Shown: positions 40,107 to 48,984, numbered from the stretch's first letter. The stretch: DNA of 64,000 nucleotides from Bradyrhizobium sp. BRP22 (GCF_020194175.1 NZ_JADYVX010000002.1:1-64000), one strand, 5' to 3'. The notes: a model not told the origin generated them from the letters alone. Numbers and translations are program-made.

Positions 40107-41191
40107 GCACCACGAGCCCCACCCTGCTCTATATCGACGACGACGAGGCGCTGGCGCGGCTCGTCGACCGCGGCCTGACCCGGCTCGGGCTGAAGGTCGT
40201 GCATGCCGCGAGCGGCCAGCAGGGGCTGGACCGTATCGCCCAAGGCGGCATCGACGTGGTCGCGCTCGACCAGTACATGCCCGGCCTCGACGGGCTCGAG
40301 ACACTCGAACAGATCCTGAAAATTCCCGACGCGCCGCCGGTCGTGTTCGTCACGGCATCGCAGGATTCCGCGATCGCTGTCACCGCGCTGAAGGCCGGCG
40401 CGGCGGACTATCTCGTCAAGGACATCCACGGCGAATTCATTCCGCTGCTGCAGGTCGCCGTCAACGGCGCGCTGCGTCAGGCGGAATTGCAGCGGGCGCG
40501 CGACGAGGCGGAAGCCGAGATCCACGCCTCGCGCGATCGTTTCGCCGCGCTTGCCGCCGAGCGCGAGGTGCTGCTCCGCGAGGTCAATCACCGCGTCGGC
40601 AATTCGCTGCAGATCATCGCTTCGCTGCTGCACCTGCAGGCCAGCTCCGCGGCACAGGACGACGTCAAGGCCGCGCTGACCAACGCGATGGGCCGCGTCG
40701 CCGCCGTTGCTCAGGTGCACCGCCGCCTCTACACCTCGCACGACCTGAAGAGCGTGCTGCTGAACCAGTATCTGGAATCGCTGCTCGAGGATCTCCGCCG
40801 CTCGGCCGAAGGCAACCGAATGTCGCGGCTGACCTTGAATGCCGAACCGATCGAGATCGATCCGGATCGCGCGGTCGCGATCGGCATCATCGTCAACGAG
40901 CTGGTGATGAATGCGGTGAAATATGCCTATCCCGATAGCGCCGGCCCGATCCATATCGAGCTCAAGGCCGATGGCGACGATCTTCTGCTGACGATTTCCG
41001 ATGACGGCGTCGGCCTCAACGTCAAGGCCGATCCGCGCTCCACGGGCCTGGGCCAGCGCATCGTCGGCGCCATGGCCTCCAAGCTCGAGGCCAGCGTCGA
41101 GCGCGATCCCGGCCATAGCGGCACGCGCATCCTGGTGCGCTTTCCCCGTGCCAGTACCACAACGAAATCCGCCAGCGCTGCCGCGGGCTAA
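40103..41191 (+). CDS. Receiver domain fused to a HisKA_2/HWE-type histidine kinase
   Basis: 362 residues. An N-terminal receiver domain ([10 protein letters not shown]; phospho-acceptor Asp56 in ALDQYMPG; Lys106 in YLVKDI), a coiled-coil linker (about 125-155), then a HisKA_2 phospho-acceptor region with His163 in [20 protein letters not shown]. The HATPase domain has [20 protein letters not shown] and [11 protein letters not shown]. Soluble, so it receives phosphate from the upstream pair and signals on. Kinases of this class commonly feed PhyR in the alphaproteobacterial general stress response. That would close a loop with the EcfG-type promoter before the operon (inference). Confidence 0.94.
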   Translation: MSTTSPTLLYIDDDEALARLVDRGLTRLGLKVVHAASGQQGLDRIAQGGIDVVALDQYMPGLDGLETLEQILKIPDAPPVVFVTASQDSAIAVTALKAGAADYLVKDIHGEFIPLLQVAVNGALRQAELQRARDEAEAEIHASRDRFAALAAEREVLLREVNHRVGNSLQIIASLLHLQASSAAQDDVKAALTNAMGRVAAVAQVHRRLYTSHDLKSVLLNQYLESLLEDLRRSAEGNRMSRLTLNAEPIEIDPDRAVAIGIIVNELVMNAVKYAYPDSAGPIHIELKADGDDLLLTISDDGVGLNVKADPRSTGLGQRIVGAMASKLEASVERDPGHSGTRILVRFPRASTTTKSASAAAG

Positions 41192-41232
41192 CCCCATCGC
41201 GCCGCCCGCCGTCGCCTGCTATCCTGCAATCC

Positions 41233-41913
41233 ATGACATCGCGCGACTCCGCCGCATCCGAGATCACGCCCGACGTGCTGCTGCGCGCCTATGCCTGCGG
41301 CATCTTTCCGATGGCCGAAAGCGCCGACGACCCCACATTGTTCTGGGTCGAGCCGGAAATGCGCGGCGTGATTCCGCTCGACGGCTTTCGCATCACCTCA
41401 CGGCTGGCGCGCACCGTACGTTCCGATGTGTTCACCGTGACGGTCAACACCGCGTTCAAGGCCGTCATTGCCGGCTGTGCGGCGCCGGCGGACGGACGCG
41501 AGGACACCTGGATCAACAATCGCATCCGCGAACTCTATGTCGGGCTGCATGAGCTCGGCCATTGCCATAGCGTCGAGGCCTGGCAGGATGGCGAACTCGT
41601 CGGCGGTCTCTACGGCGTCAGCCTCGGGCGTGCCTTCTTCGGCGAGAGCATGTTCCACACCGCCCGCGACGCCTCCAAGGTTGCCCTGGTGCATCTGGTG
41701 GCGCGGCTGATCGCCGGCGGCTTCGAGTTGCTCGACACCCAATATGTCACCGAGCATCTGCGCAGCTTCGGTGCGCTCGAAATCCCGCGCCGCCGCTATC
41801 GCGCGCTGCTCGACCAGGCGATCGCCGGCGCGCCGGCGGATTTCCTGAAGCTGCCAGCCGATCAAGCAGTCAAGGGCACTGAAGCGCTCGCGATCATCGC
41901 AGCACGAGGTTGA
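41233..41913 (+). CDS. aat: Leucyl/phenylalanyl-tRNA--protein transferase
   Basis: 226 residues. Adds Leu or Phe to N-terminal Arg/Lys, making substrates for ClpS-ClpAP (N-degron pathway). Signatures: [33 protein letters not shown], the [20 protein letters not shown] segment and [19 protein letters not shown]. In relatives it sits directly after accC. Here the two-component operon is placed between them. Confidence 0.96.
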   Translation: MTSRDSAASEITPDVLLRAYACGIFPMAESADDPTLFWVEPEMRGVIPLDGFRITSRLARTVRSDVFTVTVNTAFKAVIAGCAAPADGREDTWINNRIRELYVGLHELGHCHSVEAWQDGELVGGLYGVSLGRAFFGESMFHTARDASKVALVHLVARLIAGGFELLDTQYVTEHLRSFGALEIPRRRYRALLDQAIAGAPADFLKLPADQAVKGTEALAIIAARG

Positions 41914-41930
41914 GCACTCGCATCTCAGTT

Positions 41931-42035
41931 AGAGCGTTTTCGAGCGAAGTGGACACCGGTTCGCGTGAAGAAAACGCGTCAAAACAAGAATCTAGAGCTT
42001 CGGTTCTGATTCAATCAGAACCGAAAATGTTCTAG
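41931..42035. terminator. Repeat element with perfect 13-bp hairpin between aat and the DUF2155 gene
   Basis: The element begins AGAGCGTTTTCGAGCGAAGT (41931) with a complementary GAAAACGC arm near 41970. It ends in a perfect palindrome TTCGGTTCTGATT-C-AATCAGAACCGAA (41999-42025). Placed between convergent genes, it can end transcription from both sides. Confidence 0.7.
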
Positions 42036-43057
42036 TTGCCGAAGATGCTGAAGAGCCCGCCCGGCCGCTGCTGCGGTGGAGGCGGCGGCGGTTGAGGCTG
42101 CGCCGGCGGCTGCTGGAATTGCTGCTGCTGTGGCTGTGGCGGCGGCGGACGCGGGGTAGCCTGCTTTTGCGGCGGCGGCTTCTTCTGTGCCTGAGGTGGC
42201 GCGGCTGGCTGCTTCGGCAGATCTGGCGCCGCGTTGACGATGGTCTGCTCCGGCTGTTTGCAGTCGGTCAGCCAGATATCATAGATCGGATGCTCGACGC
42301 CGTGCAGGCCCGGACTTGCCGCGAACATCCAGCCCGAAAAGATCCGCTTCACCTCGCCCTGCAGCGTGATCTCGTCGACCTCGACAAACGCATCGGTGTT
42401 GGCGGCTTCCGTCGAGGGCCGCGTGTAGCAGGCATCCGTCTTCACGCGGAGCGCTCCGAACTGCACGGTCTCGCCGATATCCTCCTCGAAATTGATGATG
42501 CGCCCGGTGATCTTGTCGAGGCCGGAGAAGCTCGCCTTCTTGTTCGCGATCTTGGTCGACGGCGGCTCGCTCACAACTTCGTCGCCGGGCTGCAGCGTCG
42601 CCGGCGTCTGCGGCACGCCCTTGGGCTGGCGCTGTCCGGGCGGCAGTCCCGGCAACGGACCAGCGCCGGGCGGCGCATTGGCGACATTGGGAGCCCCTGG
42701 CGACGGCGGCTGCACGGCCACCGGAGGCGGCGCATTCTGCGGAGGCCCTGACGTGCCCGGCGGCGGCGCCAGGGGCTGCGACTGGACACTGCCGGGCGGC
42801 GGCACGCCCGGTCCCGGCGGTGGCCGGTTCGGCGCCGGCAACAATCGGCCACGCGGCAATTCCGGCACTTCCTCCTCGTCCTCGGGGGGCGCCTGCTGGC
42901 CACCACGCGGAATCGCGCCTGGCGGGCGCGGCGCGGGATCGGAAAAAATAGTGCCGATCTGCGCGCGTGCCGGCGGCGCAAGCGCGAGGATTGAGGCGGC
43001 GATCAGGGCCGCAAAGCCAGTCAGGACAACGGTTCGGAGCATCTCGCGCGGCTTCAA
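42032..43057 (-). CDS. DUF2155 domain protein, Pro/Gln-rich, periplasmic
   Basis: 341 residues. A signal peptide (VVLTGFAALIAASILALAPP, cleavage after ARA-Q) is followed by a Pro/Gly-rich region (about 35-160) and the DUF2155 domain (about 165-265; ASFSGLDKITGRIINFEEDI, FSGWMFAASPGLHGVEHPIY). A Pro/Gln-rich tail ends in LFSIFGN. Two cysteines (DACYTRP; LTDCKQP) could form a disulfide. Family function unknown. In relatives it usually neighbours aat and an NDUFA12-like gene. Here the expected next gene is missing and island DNA begins. Confidence 0.9.
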   Translation of the reverse strand: MKPREMLRTVVLTGFAALIAASILALAPPARAQIGTIFSDPAPRPPGAIPRGGQQAPPEDEEEVPELPRGRLLPAPNRPPPGPGVPPPGSVQSQPLAPPPGTSGPPQNAPPPVAVQPPSPGAPNVANAPPGAGPLPGLPPGQRQPKGVPQTPATLQPGDEVVSEPPSTKIANKKASFSGLDKITGRIINFEEDIGETVQFGALRVKTDACYTRPSTEAANTDAFVEVDEITLQGEVKRIFSGWMFAASPGLHGVEHPIYDIWLTDCKQPEQTIVNAAPDLPKQPAAPPQAQKKPPPQKQATPRPPPPQPQQQQFQQPPAQPQPPPPPPQQRPGGLFSIFGN

Positions 43058-43332
43058 GGAGCGAATCGGGCTTTCAACATACTAATCGATTATTGGCTAT
43101 AGGCCGCTCGCAGCATCAACGGGTTAACACGCCGAATACGGCGGGTTTTTGTTGTCGGGAAAAAATACTGTATTTTCAAGCGATTTGATGCCGTTTTTTG
43201 CCGTTTGTTACCCCCCTTTTGCAGCGGTTTCCGGGACCAATCCGGGACCGCGATCACGGCTTGTTCTCAACCGCCGACGTTTGACTCTATCTTAATCCCC
43301 TTCGCAAGCGCTCGCCGCGGCGCCAGGCCATC
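43058..43332. other. Boundary region between core genome and island
   Basis: Upstream of the DUF2155 gene. Contains a small hairpin CGCCG-AATA-CGGCG followed by GGTTTTTG (43130-43150), which looks like a terminator on the plus strand. A doubled CCGGGACC (43231-43238 and 43242-43249) follows in a more AT-rich stretch. No gene or tRNA seen. Confidence 0.4.
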
Positions 43333-43593
43333 TCAGCAGGCTTTAGCCCGACGCTTCCTGCGCTGGCGATTGATCTCACCCGGTTGCGACACCGAGACAA
43401 TGGTGAGGTCGTGCTCGAAAAGACGTCTTGCCAGCCTCTCGGCTTTGCTCACGCACGCGTAATAGTAGTCGGTGGATTTCCGCGAGGTATGCCTGCCGGC
43501 CTGAAACGCGCCTGACTTGCCTTCGATGCTCGCCAATACAGCGGCCAGTGCTTCGATGATAGCTGGGTCAAGGTCCGAATCGGGTTCTCCCAT
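43333..43593 (-). CDS. Hypothetical protein, 86 residues
   Basis: Preceded by AGGAGG with good spacing to the ATG at 43593, the best ribosome binding site in this region. Helical and soluble: DPAIIEALAAVLASIEGKSG then KAERLARRLFEHDLTIVSV and a basic tail (RQRRKRRAKAC). Composition is protein-like. No family recognised. First gene of the accessory region. Confidence 0.5.
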   Translation of the reverse strand: MGEPDSDLDPAIIEALAAVLASIEGKSGAFQAGRHTSRKSTDYYYACVSKAERLARRLFEHDLTIVSVSQPGEINRQRRKRRAKAC

Positions 43594-44063
43594 CGCCCCT
43601 CCTCGTTCGCGGCCGTCGGTGCTGCCAGACCAACGCAGGAACGGAAATGGGGTCGCAAAAAATGGGTTATTAAGTGCTCGATCAGCGGCGTTGCATTTTT
43701 CTCAGTGCTATCAAAGATTTGACGAATGGTAATGCGGATATGGCCGCTATCCTCACCCGTATGCGAGTGGCGCCCTACCCCAGCCTCGCTTGGGAGGTGT
43801 GCCGCAGCGGATTTTCAGGATACCGTTGCAAATGATGCAGAGGCTGGACTGACCGGTCTCGATCCGAACGAACTGCTGGACCGAATTGTCATCGGAACAA
43901 CCCAGTATCCATTTGCAATGTACGAGGCGTTCGCTACAGCGCTCACCGAGGTTGGAGTTGTGGATGCGGCGAAGCGGATCGCTATCTCGCAGATACCGGT
44001 CCGGATGTGAGCAGGGCTTTCCGAAATCATGCGTCCGGCGGCAGATCGCGTCGACCAGCAAAG
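43594..44063. other. Probable non-coding or decayed stretch
   Basis: The only notable frame is on the plus strand. It ends at 44010 and contains GLDPNELLDRIVIGTTQYPF and AMYEAFATALTEVGVVDAAK, which look protein-like. No good start or binding site precedes it and the first half reads poorly, so it may be a gene remnant. Confidence 0.3.
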
Positions 44064-44153
44064 TCAGTTAACTGAGAGCACCGCAAACGCGGCCATGATC
44101 GCCGACGCGATGCCCGCTATGACGATGAGCGCGGTAAACAGACGGTCCTGCAT
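44064..44153 (-). CDS. 29-residue single-helix membrane protein (copy 1)
   Basis: ATG at 44153 to TGA at 44064: MQDRLFTALIVIAGIASAIM followed by AAFAVLSVN. It is almost entirely one transmembrane helix. It is a clear paralogue of the protein at 50819-50914 (shared LFTALI-IAGIAS-IMAA-AVLS), 6.7 kb away in the same orientation. Conservation at protein level across two diverged copies argues that it is a real gene. Function unknown. Confidence 0.55.
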   Translation of the reverse strand: MQDRLFTALIVIAGIASAIMAAFAVLSVN

Positions 44154-44411
44154 GATGCCGCACTTTCTACGTTAGCCGCCCCGGCGCGATCATTGGGCGG
44201 ATCGGCACCGGGGCGCGCTCCATCTCACCCACCGGGGCTGGTTTAGCTGGGGTTCGATCAGCGAGAGGTCGCACCAATAGAAAAGCACAACCGCAACGCG
44301 GATGTCAGCGCACTTTGTGCCAAGTTGCTTGATGGACGAATGGGCTCCGCACTGTATGTCTGAGCGCCCGTGAGGCGTAGAGTCGTTACTACCCAGGTAC
44401 GTTGCGGCAGC

Positions 44412-44594
44412 TTAGTCGCGGTCTCGCATCCGCTTGCCTTTGCGTGGCCATCGTGTGCCCCCATCGGCGTCTAGCGCCGGCGTGGGGGAGACCGGCTTGC
44501 CGCTCTCGCGCTCGGCGGCTTCTCTGTCGAGTCGGCGTCGGTAGGCATCCTGCCGCGACATGATCTCCATGAGTTGGGTCTTCTTACGCGGCAA
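44412..44594 (-). CDS. Small basic hydrophilic protein
   Basis: Up to 60 residues from a TTG at 44594 that directly follows the stop of the upstream gene; an ATG at 44570 is the likelier start. It is highly charged (MSRQDAYRRRLDREAAERES) with an Arg/Lys-rich end (RWPRKGKRMRDRD). Last of three packed minus-strand genes. Function unknown. Confidence 0.4.
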   Translation of the reverse strand: MPRKKTQLMEIMSRQDAYRRRLDREAAERESGKPVSPTPALDADGGTRWPRKGKRMRDRD

Positions 44595-44831
44595 TTACCT
44601 AGGCTGCTGTTTCGCAACAGATACTGACGACGCATTGCCGGAGTCGGCAGGCTGGTTCGCAATGTTGTGACAACTTGCGTCGAGAAAGCCCCACGCGAGC
44701 CAAAGTCCGGCGATGAACGCCAGGATCGAAAGGATATATAGGATGTAGGTAGCATAGTGTCGGCGGGTCGCACCCGCCCAATTATCATTTCCATAGTAAG
44801 AGCTGCGTGAAGTACGCCGCCCCGAAAGCAA
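44595..44831 (-). CDS. Small membrane protein, 78 residues
   Basis: One strong membrane segment (YATYILYILSILAFIAGLWL) with a polar tail (HNIANQPADSGNASSVSVAK). The only start is a TTG at 44831, inside the end of the upstream gene, an overlap of 47 bases. The first 20 residues are therefore doubtful. Tandem with its neighbours on the minus strand. Confidence 0.4.
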   Translation of the reverse strand: MLSGRRTSRSSYYGNDNWAGATRRHYATYILYILSILAFIAGLWLAWGFLDASCHNIANQPADSGNASSVSVAKQQPR

Positions 44832-45051
44832 GGGCTGCTAGCAATGAGCCGATAGCAAAAGCCACCACGGCACCGCCTGCGGGGACTAGGTCGCTACCCT
44901 TCCAGAACGCCAACAGAGCTACCGTCGCCCCGCGATTGAGCGTCAGTGTCGTTTTGATGGCCTCGACCGCGTACCGGTTTCCCTCAGCCCAATGCCACTT
45001 ATCTACCACCTTACACCCCATTATTTTGATCACCGACCGACACAGAATCAT
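44785..45051 (-). CDS. Small membrane protein with two helices, 88 residues
   Basis: A soluble start (KVVDKWHWAEGNRYAVEAIK) leads into a TLTLNRGATVALLAFWKG segment and a second hydrophobic block (AVVAFAIGSLLAALAFGAAY). The AIKT-LxLN-GATVALLAF pattern resembles small island and phage membrane proteins I have seen in proteobacteria, but no function is known. Start at ATG 45051 or ATG 45021. Confidence 0.5.
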   Translation of the reverse strand: MILCRSVIKIMGCKVVDKWHWAEGNRYAVEAIKTTLTLNRGATVALLAFWKGSDLVPAGGAVVAFAIGSLLAALAFGAAYFTQLLLWK

Positions 45052-45128
45052 TTTTAATGCCTAAACGTCACTTCATCCAAACGTACAGTGGCGAGAGACT
45101 CGGCACGCGGCTCATCTGCCCTCGACTA

Positions 45129-45262
45129 GGTCAAGGTTTCGCTGAACCACAAGACAAGGGCGTGACAGGCGTCTATGCCCGCTGGCATATGTTCGATGAG
45201 AACCGCGAAGCAACTAGTGCTCTCGCCGAAACAGTCGAAGTTTTTGGACGAAGCCGCGCGAG
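45129..45262 (+). pseudogene. Remnant of a tyrosine recombinase (integrase) C-terminus, frameshifted
   Basis: One frame reads VSLNHK just before a stop, and the next frame continues DKGVTGVYARWHMFDENREA. Joined they give the integrase end pattern LNHKDKGVTGVYARW..FDE.REA, including the catalytic Tyr. One missing G in CACAAGACAAGG (normally CACAAGGACAAGG) explains the break. Nothing of the rest of the enzyme remains upstream. It marks the region as a former integrative element. Confidence 0.65.
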
Positions 45263-45371
45263 CGCCGATCGGACCTCTGGACGAATCGGGCGCGTTCTGT
45301 CGGTCTTAGTGAGGCGACAACTTGCCGTGATTCCCACCTCCTTCTTAACTCACATGGATTAAGGAAAGCAC

Positions 45372-45972
45372 GTGCGCGGCGAAGCAGGCTTAACCGATGA
45401 TGACCGCACAAACCCGATGGGGCTGTTTCACTTCGCCCGATCATATTGGCAATCTGCGGACACAACGGCTCCCGATCACTCACCCCGCCGCCCCTATCAC
45501 CTTCCTTTTCTACCATGCAATCGAGCTATACCTAAAATCGTACCTGCGTTGCGTAGGCGTGACGGTCAAGGAGCTTAAACAGTATTCCCATGGAGTGAAG
45601 AAGCTCGGTCAAGCGGTGGAAGAGCGAGGGCTTAAACTGATCGAAGATGACAAAGAGGTCATCAAGCTCATCGATGAGCACGATAACGTAATCCGCTCAC
45701 GCTACATCACGACCGGTGCGTTTAGCAGGCCTGAAGAGGACGCTCTTGGAGCGATTTGTGAGAGGCTCGACTCGGCGGTCGGTGACGCTCTTCGCTCGCA
45801 CAACGTCCACGTAAGACGCTTTGAGCCTATCCCGCCAACTGCAACCCGTAAGACGCCAGACGAACTTGAAACCGAAATAATAGATGAACTAACCTCATTG
45901 AATAAACACGAGCGCGACATCCTAGCGTATCTCCTCGACCGCAAACGAACGGCTATTTACCTGTGCGATTGA
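45372..45972 (+). pseudogene. HEPN-like helical protein gene, frameshifted
   Basis: A GTG at 45372 after AAGGAAA opens a frame with NPMGLFHFARSYWQSADTT. A different frame, one base on, continues PAAPITFLFYHAIELYLKSY and runs to 45972. The two parts look like successive pieces of one family (FHFA-SYW-SA, then HP-API-FL-YHAIELYLK). A one-base insertion or two-base deletion near 45465-45490 must have split them. The LFYHAIELYLKSYLR helix resembles HEPN proteins. The C-terminal part (190 residues) is otherwise intact (VIRSRYITTGAFSRPEEDAL). Function unknown; possibly antiviral or toxin-like in origin. Confidence 0.55.
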
Positions 45973-46490
45973 CGGAGGACATGCGGTGACCCTCTTGTCG
46001 CGCAATCTTTTAAGATGGGCCGTCGCGCCAGGGCAGCAAGTTCCCCAGAAGATGTCCCTGTCGAAATTCCAAAGGTTGTTTGGAAGGTACTTCAAAAGCA
46101 CAAAGCCGAATTCCCCTGCAGCTCCAAACTGAGGGACGGCCCACACCCTTGGCGGATCCATTGGATGGCTCGTTAGGGCTTGAACCGGAAAGCAATCGCA
46201 GGCAGTCATGTGGCCGAACGGTCAGGCTCCCAAATTGACGACCATGAAGATCAGCAAGTCGGGGTGTTTCGCCTTCCATCGTATGCTGACGTTCGGTACG
46301 GCATTCATCTGAAGCAAACAAACGAGTACGGGATATATTCTTTCTTCGTCCACGAGGATGGCAAGACAAGTTCGAGCTACACTAGGTCTGATTCATCATT
46401 CGAGAATGAAACGTCGTTGTACCGCTGAACAAATCGCCCCGTACTGTAATGTCCGAAAGACGATAAAGCTTCTCAACCTGGGGGCGATCA
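45973..46490. other. Region with at most one tiny gene
   Basis: A plus frame 46015-46176 (53 residues, with EDVPVEIPKVVWKVLQKHKA) is protein-like in part but has no good ribosome binding site. A plus frame ending at 46428 (QTNEYGIYSFFVHEDGKTSS) is equally unsupported. Low GC. Nothing else seen. Confidence 0.3.
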
Positions 46491-47018
46491 ATGAACTACG
46501 AGAACGACGCGCTCGCCATCGCCGATCTCGTTGGCTTGGACAAAGAGACGCTGACCACCAGTCCGTTGCAGGCTGAACACGGCATAGCGAAGATGGTCAC
46601 CGCAGAGGTCCTCATGCGCTATACGCTGATAGACCAATTACTCGGAGAGATCATTGCGACCTACTTCCTGAACGTCGAACCACTTTCAATACGTTATGGT
46701 TCGCATGCGAGTGAGCAAGAACGTGTTTTCTATCACCACATCCTTGACGAGATGTACCTGCTGAGAAAGCTCGCCATAGTTCATGCGGCCAACTCGGTGC
46801 CACCCGAAGTCACTAGTACGATAAACAAGCTCAACGCGGTTAGAAACGCATTGGCTCACAGCTTCTATCCAGAGAATCGGAAGGAATATCGATCTTCAGG
46901 CAAGGTGACGTACAGCGGTCTTGACATCCGCACGCCCGCCGGCCTTCGAAAGTTCATCAATGACACGGGCGCGGCCATAAACCATCTGCATGAACTCGTA
47001 TACGGTCCAGGTCTGTAG
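46491..47018 (+). CDS. HEPN-like protein with RNALAH motif
   Basis: 175 residues, all helical in appearance. The diagnostic segment is INKLNAVRNALAHSFYPENR: Arg-x4-His within a hydrophobic helix, the catalytic signature of HEPN ribonucleases (MAE_28990/MltR-like type). Another helix is VLMRYTLIDQLLGEIIATYF. Many HEPN proteins are toxins or abortive-infection effectors that cut RNA, often held in check by a partner; no MNT nucleotidyltransferase partner is seen. GGGGG lies a few bases before the ATG. Low GC suggests transfer. Confidence 0.65.
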   Translation: MNYENDALAIADLVGLDKETLTTSPLQAEHGIAKMVTAEVLMRYTLIDQLLGEIIATYFLNVEPLSIRYGSHASEQERVFYHHILDEMYLLRKLAIVHAANSVPPEVTSTINKLNAVRNALAHSFYPENRKEYRSSGKVTYSGLDIRTPAGLRKFINDTGAAINHLHELVYGPGL

Positions 47019-47090
47019 ATCATCCTAGTGAGAACTTTGATCTGACCCTTATAGAAATCGCCTACAAACCTAGTCGAAAGATCGCGGCTG

Positions 47091-47504
47091 ATGCTGAAAC
47101 AGCAAAAACAATTTGGTCTAATGCTTGTGGTCCTAGTCTCATCATTCTTGGGGGGATGTGACTTGTTGAACGATACGGCGGCAAAGCCCTGGATGGGGTA
47201 TGCGTGGAACATGAAGCAGAAGCGAGTCGAATGGTTTTTCAACAGCTTTGAGACACACCGAGACTGCGAAGAATCAATGCTCCACGCAATCGAAACCCCA
47301 CCGAACGATCAATGGTACTCGAAGCCAATCGGCTGTGGTTACAGCGGAAACGATTACTGGCGCGTACTTATAATGAACGCATTGTTCGGCGGCAAAGATC
47401 TTGGTTGTATCGCGCGATCTATGAATGGGAGTGCAAACGGAATGGGTTACGGCCCCGTACTTGATCGCACAAACAAGCGCGGTGAAGGTTGGTATTGCGT
47501 TTGA
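47091..47504 (+). CDS. Putative lipoprotein, 137 residues
   Basis: A lipoprotein signal (FGLMLVVLVSSFLGGC, lipobox LGGC, Cys near 23) is followed by a mature part with six more cysteines (HRDCEESM, IGCGYSG, LGCIAR, EGWYCV among them) likely forming disulfides. No domain recognised. Lies 72 bases after the HEPN-like gene on the same strand. Confidence 0.6.
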   Translation: MLKQQKQFGLMLVVLVSSFLGGCDLLNDTAAKPWMGYAWNMKQKRVEWFFNSFETHRDCEESMLHAIETPPNDQWYSKPIGCGYSGNDYWRVLIMNALFGGKDLGCIARSMNGSANGMGYGPVLDRTNKRGEGWYCV

Positions 47505-47520
47505 TCGTGGCCTGAGGACG

Positions 47521-47668
47521 TTAAAGCGCATCCAGCGTCGATATGATGGCTTGGAGTGCTAGTTGCACATCTCCATCGGATATCGGCTGAGCATCTTTTG
47601 GGTGCGTAAGCTTATTGCGCAACGTTATAGCCGCCCGCAATTGCCCCCACCAAGGTGCTTGGGTGTCC
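47521..47668 (-). pseudogene. 3' part of a HEPN-like gene cut by an IS3-family element
   Basis: In frame from the IS edge: LDTQAPWWGQLRAAITLRN, then KLTHPKDAQPISDGD and a final helix QLALQAIISTLDAL before TAA. RNKLTH is an Arg-x4-His HEPN motif. The reading frame joins that of the 5' part at 49061-49384 once the IS and one GTCC copy are removed. Confidence 0.65.
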
Positions 47669-47746
47669 TGAAGTGGACCCTATGCTGAGGACCACTGGGT
47701 CCGGTTTCTTAAGTGGAACTGCTGCCGTTCGTTCTTCCCAATAACG

Positions 47747-48700
47747 TTACGCTACTCTTGCTTGCTGCTGTTGTGGCTGTGGGGATGTGGGCAACGCGCA
47801 GCGTTGTCCAAGCTTCTCGCTTGCGAGAAGCGTCATCCCCACAGCCTCTTCGCCGAATGCGCCGGTGACACCGGCCCGCCAGACCGCCATCGGCGCGCGG
47901 TTTTCCAGCGCCTGATGAGGGCGCTGGAAATTGTAAAACTCGATCCATCGGGCGATTCCGGCTTTGGCCTCGTGGCCATCCGAATAACCATTGAGATAGA
48001 TGTCCTCGTATTTGAGCGAGCGCCACAGCCGCTCGATGAACACGTTGTCCATCCAGCGCCCGCGACCGTCCATCGAGATCCTGACACCGGTGGCGGTCAG
48101 CGTGCCGGTGAAGGCGGCGCTGGTGAACTGGCTGCCCTGGTCGGTATTGAAGATCTCAGGCCGGCCGAAGCGTGCCAAGGCCTCTTCGAGCGCAGACACG
48201 CAGAACGAGGTGTCCATCGTGTTCGACAGGCGCCAGGCCAGCACCGCACGGCTCGCCCAATCGATGATCGCCACCAGATACAGGAAGCCCTGGCCGATCG
48301 GCACATAGGTGATATCGGCCGCCCACACTTGATTCGGCCGATCGATGACCATATGGCGCAAGAGATATGGGAAGATCTTGTGTCCCGGCGCCGGCTTTGT
48401 GGTTCTGGGCTTGGGTCCCAGCGCCGCGATGCCCATCTTGCGCATCAACCGCTGCACGCGCTTGCGATTGATGCGACATCCTTCGCCATTGAGCATCGCC
48501 ATCATCCGCCGCGAGCCCAGGAACGGCCAGGCCGTGAACAGCTGGTCGATCCGCCGCATCAGCTCAACGTCGTTGTCATTGGCCGACCGCGGCGGCCGAT
48601 ATACGCTCGATCGCGCAACGCTCAGCAGTTGGCATTGCCGCCGGATCGATAGACTCTCATGATCGCGCTGAAGCAATCCTCGGCGATCCGGCGCGCTCAT
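47747..48700 (-). CDS. IS3-family transposase OrfB
   Basis: 317 residues with the rve integrase core. HTH_21-like N-terminal region (QCQLLSVARSSVYRPPR), then the DDE triad: Asp in VWAADITYVPIG, Asp in FNTDQGSQFTS, Glu in MDNVFIERLWRSLKYEDIYL. Its ATG overlaps the orfA stop (ATGA). In this family a -1 frameshift usually also makes an OrfAB fusion, the active transposase. Confidence 0.95.
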   Translation of the reverse strand: MSAPDRRGLLQRDHESLSIRRQCQLLSVARSSVYRPPRSANDNDVELMRRIDQLFTAWPFLGSRRMMAMLNGEGCRINRKRVQRLMRKMGIAALGPKPRTTKPAPGHKIFPYLLRHMVIDRPNQVWAADITYVPIGQGFLYLVAIIDWASRAVLAWRLSNTMDTSFCVSALEEALARFGRPEIFNTDQGSQFTSAAFTGTLTATGVRISMDGRGRWMDNVFIERLWRSLKYEDIYLNGYSDGHEAKAGIARWIEFYNFQRPHQALENRAPMAVWRAGVTGAFGEEAVGMTLLASEKLGQRCALPTSPQPQQQQARVA

Positions 48701-48984
48701 CTTCCGGACCTCCTGGCTAAGAAATCTCGCTCGACCGTCAATTGTCTGATCTTGGCGTGGAGCCTCTCGACCTCCAGTTCGTGGGCCGCCTCGCCATCCC
48801 GGCCAGCGCCCGCCTCGAACGCCCGAACCGCTTGATCCTGAAGCTGCTTCTTCCACGCATAAATCTGGTTCACATGCACCTGGTAGCGCTGCGCCAGATC
48901 CGTCACCGTTGATTGTTCTCGCAGCGCCTCCAAGGCGATCTTTGCCTTCAGCGCCGCATCGATTTTCCGTCTCGTCTTCTTCAT
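48697..48984 (-). CDS. IS3-family transposase OrfA
   Basis: 95 residues. Helix-turn-helix of the HTH_Tnp_1 type (DAALKAKIALEALREQSTVT, DLAQRYQVHVNQIYAWKKQL) followed by a leucine-zipper-like helix (ELEVERLHAKIRQLTVERDF). Binds the inverted repeats and oligomerises. Stop overlaps the orfB start. Confidence 0.95.
   Translation of the reverse strand: MKKTRRKIDAALKAKIALEALREQSTVTDLAQRYQVHVNQIYAWKKQLQDQAVRAFEAGAGRDGEAAHELEVERLHAKIRQLTVERDFLARRSGR

Noticed and set aside
43085..43260. Possible tRNA or attachment site at the island edge
   Set aside because: No cloverleaf could be drawn; only a short hairpin and a doubled octamer are present.
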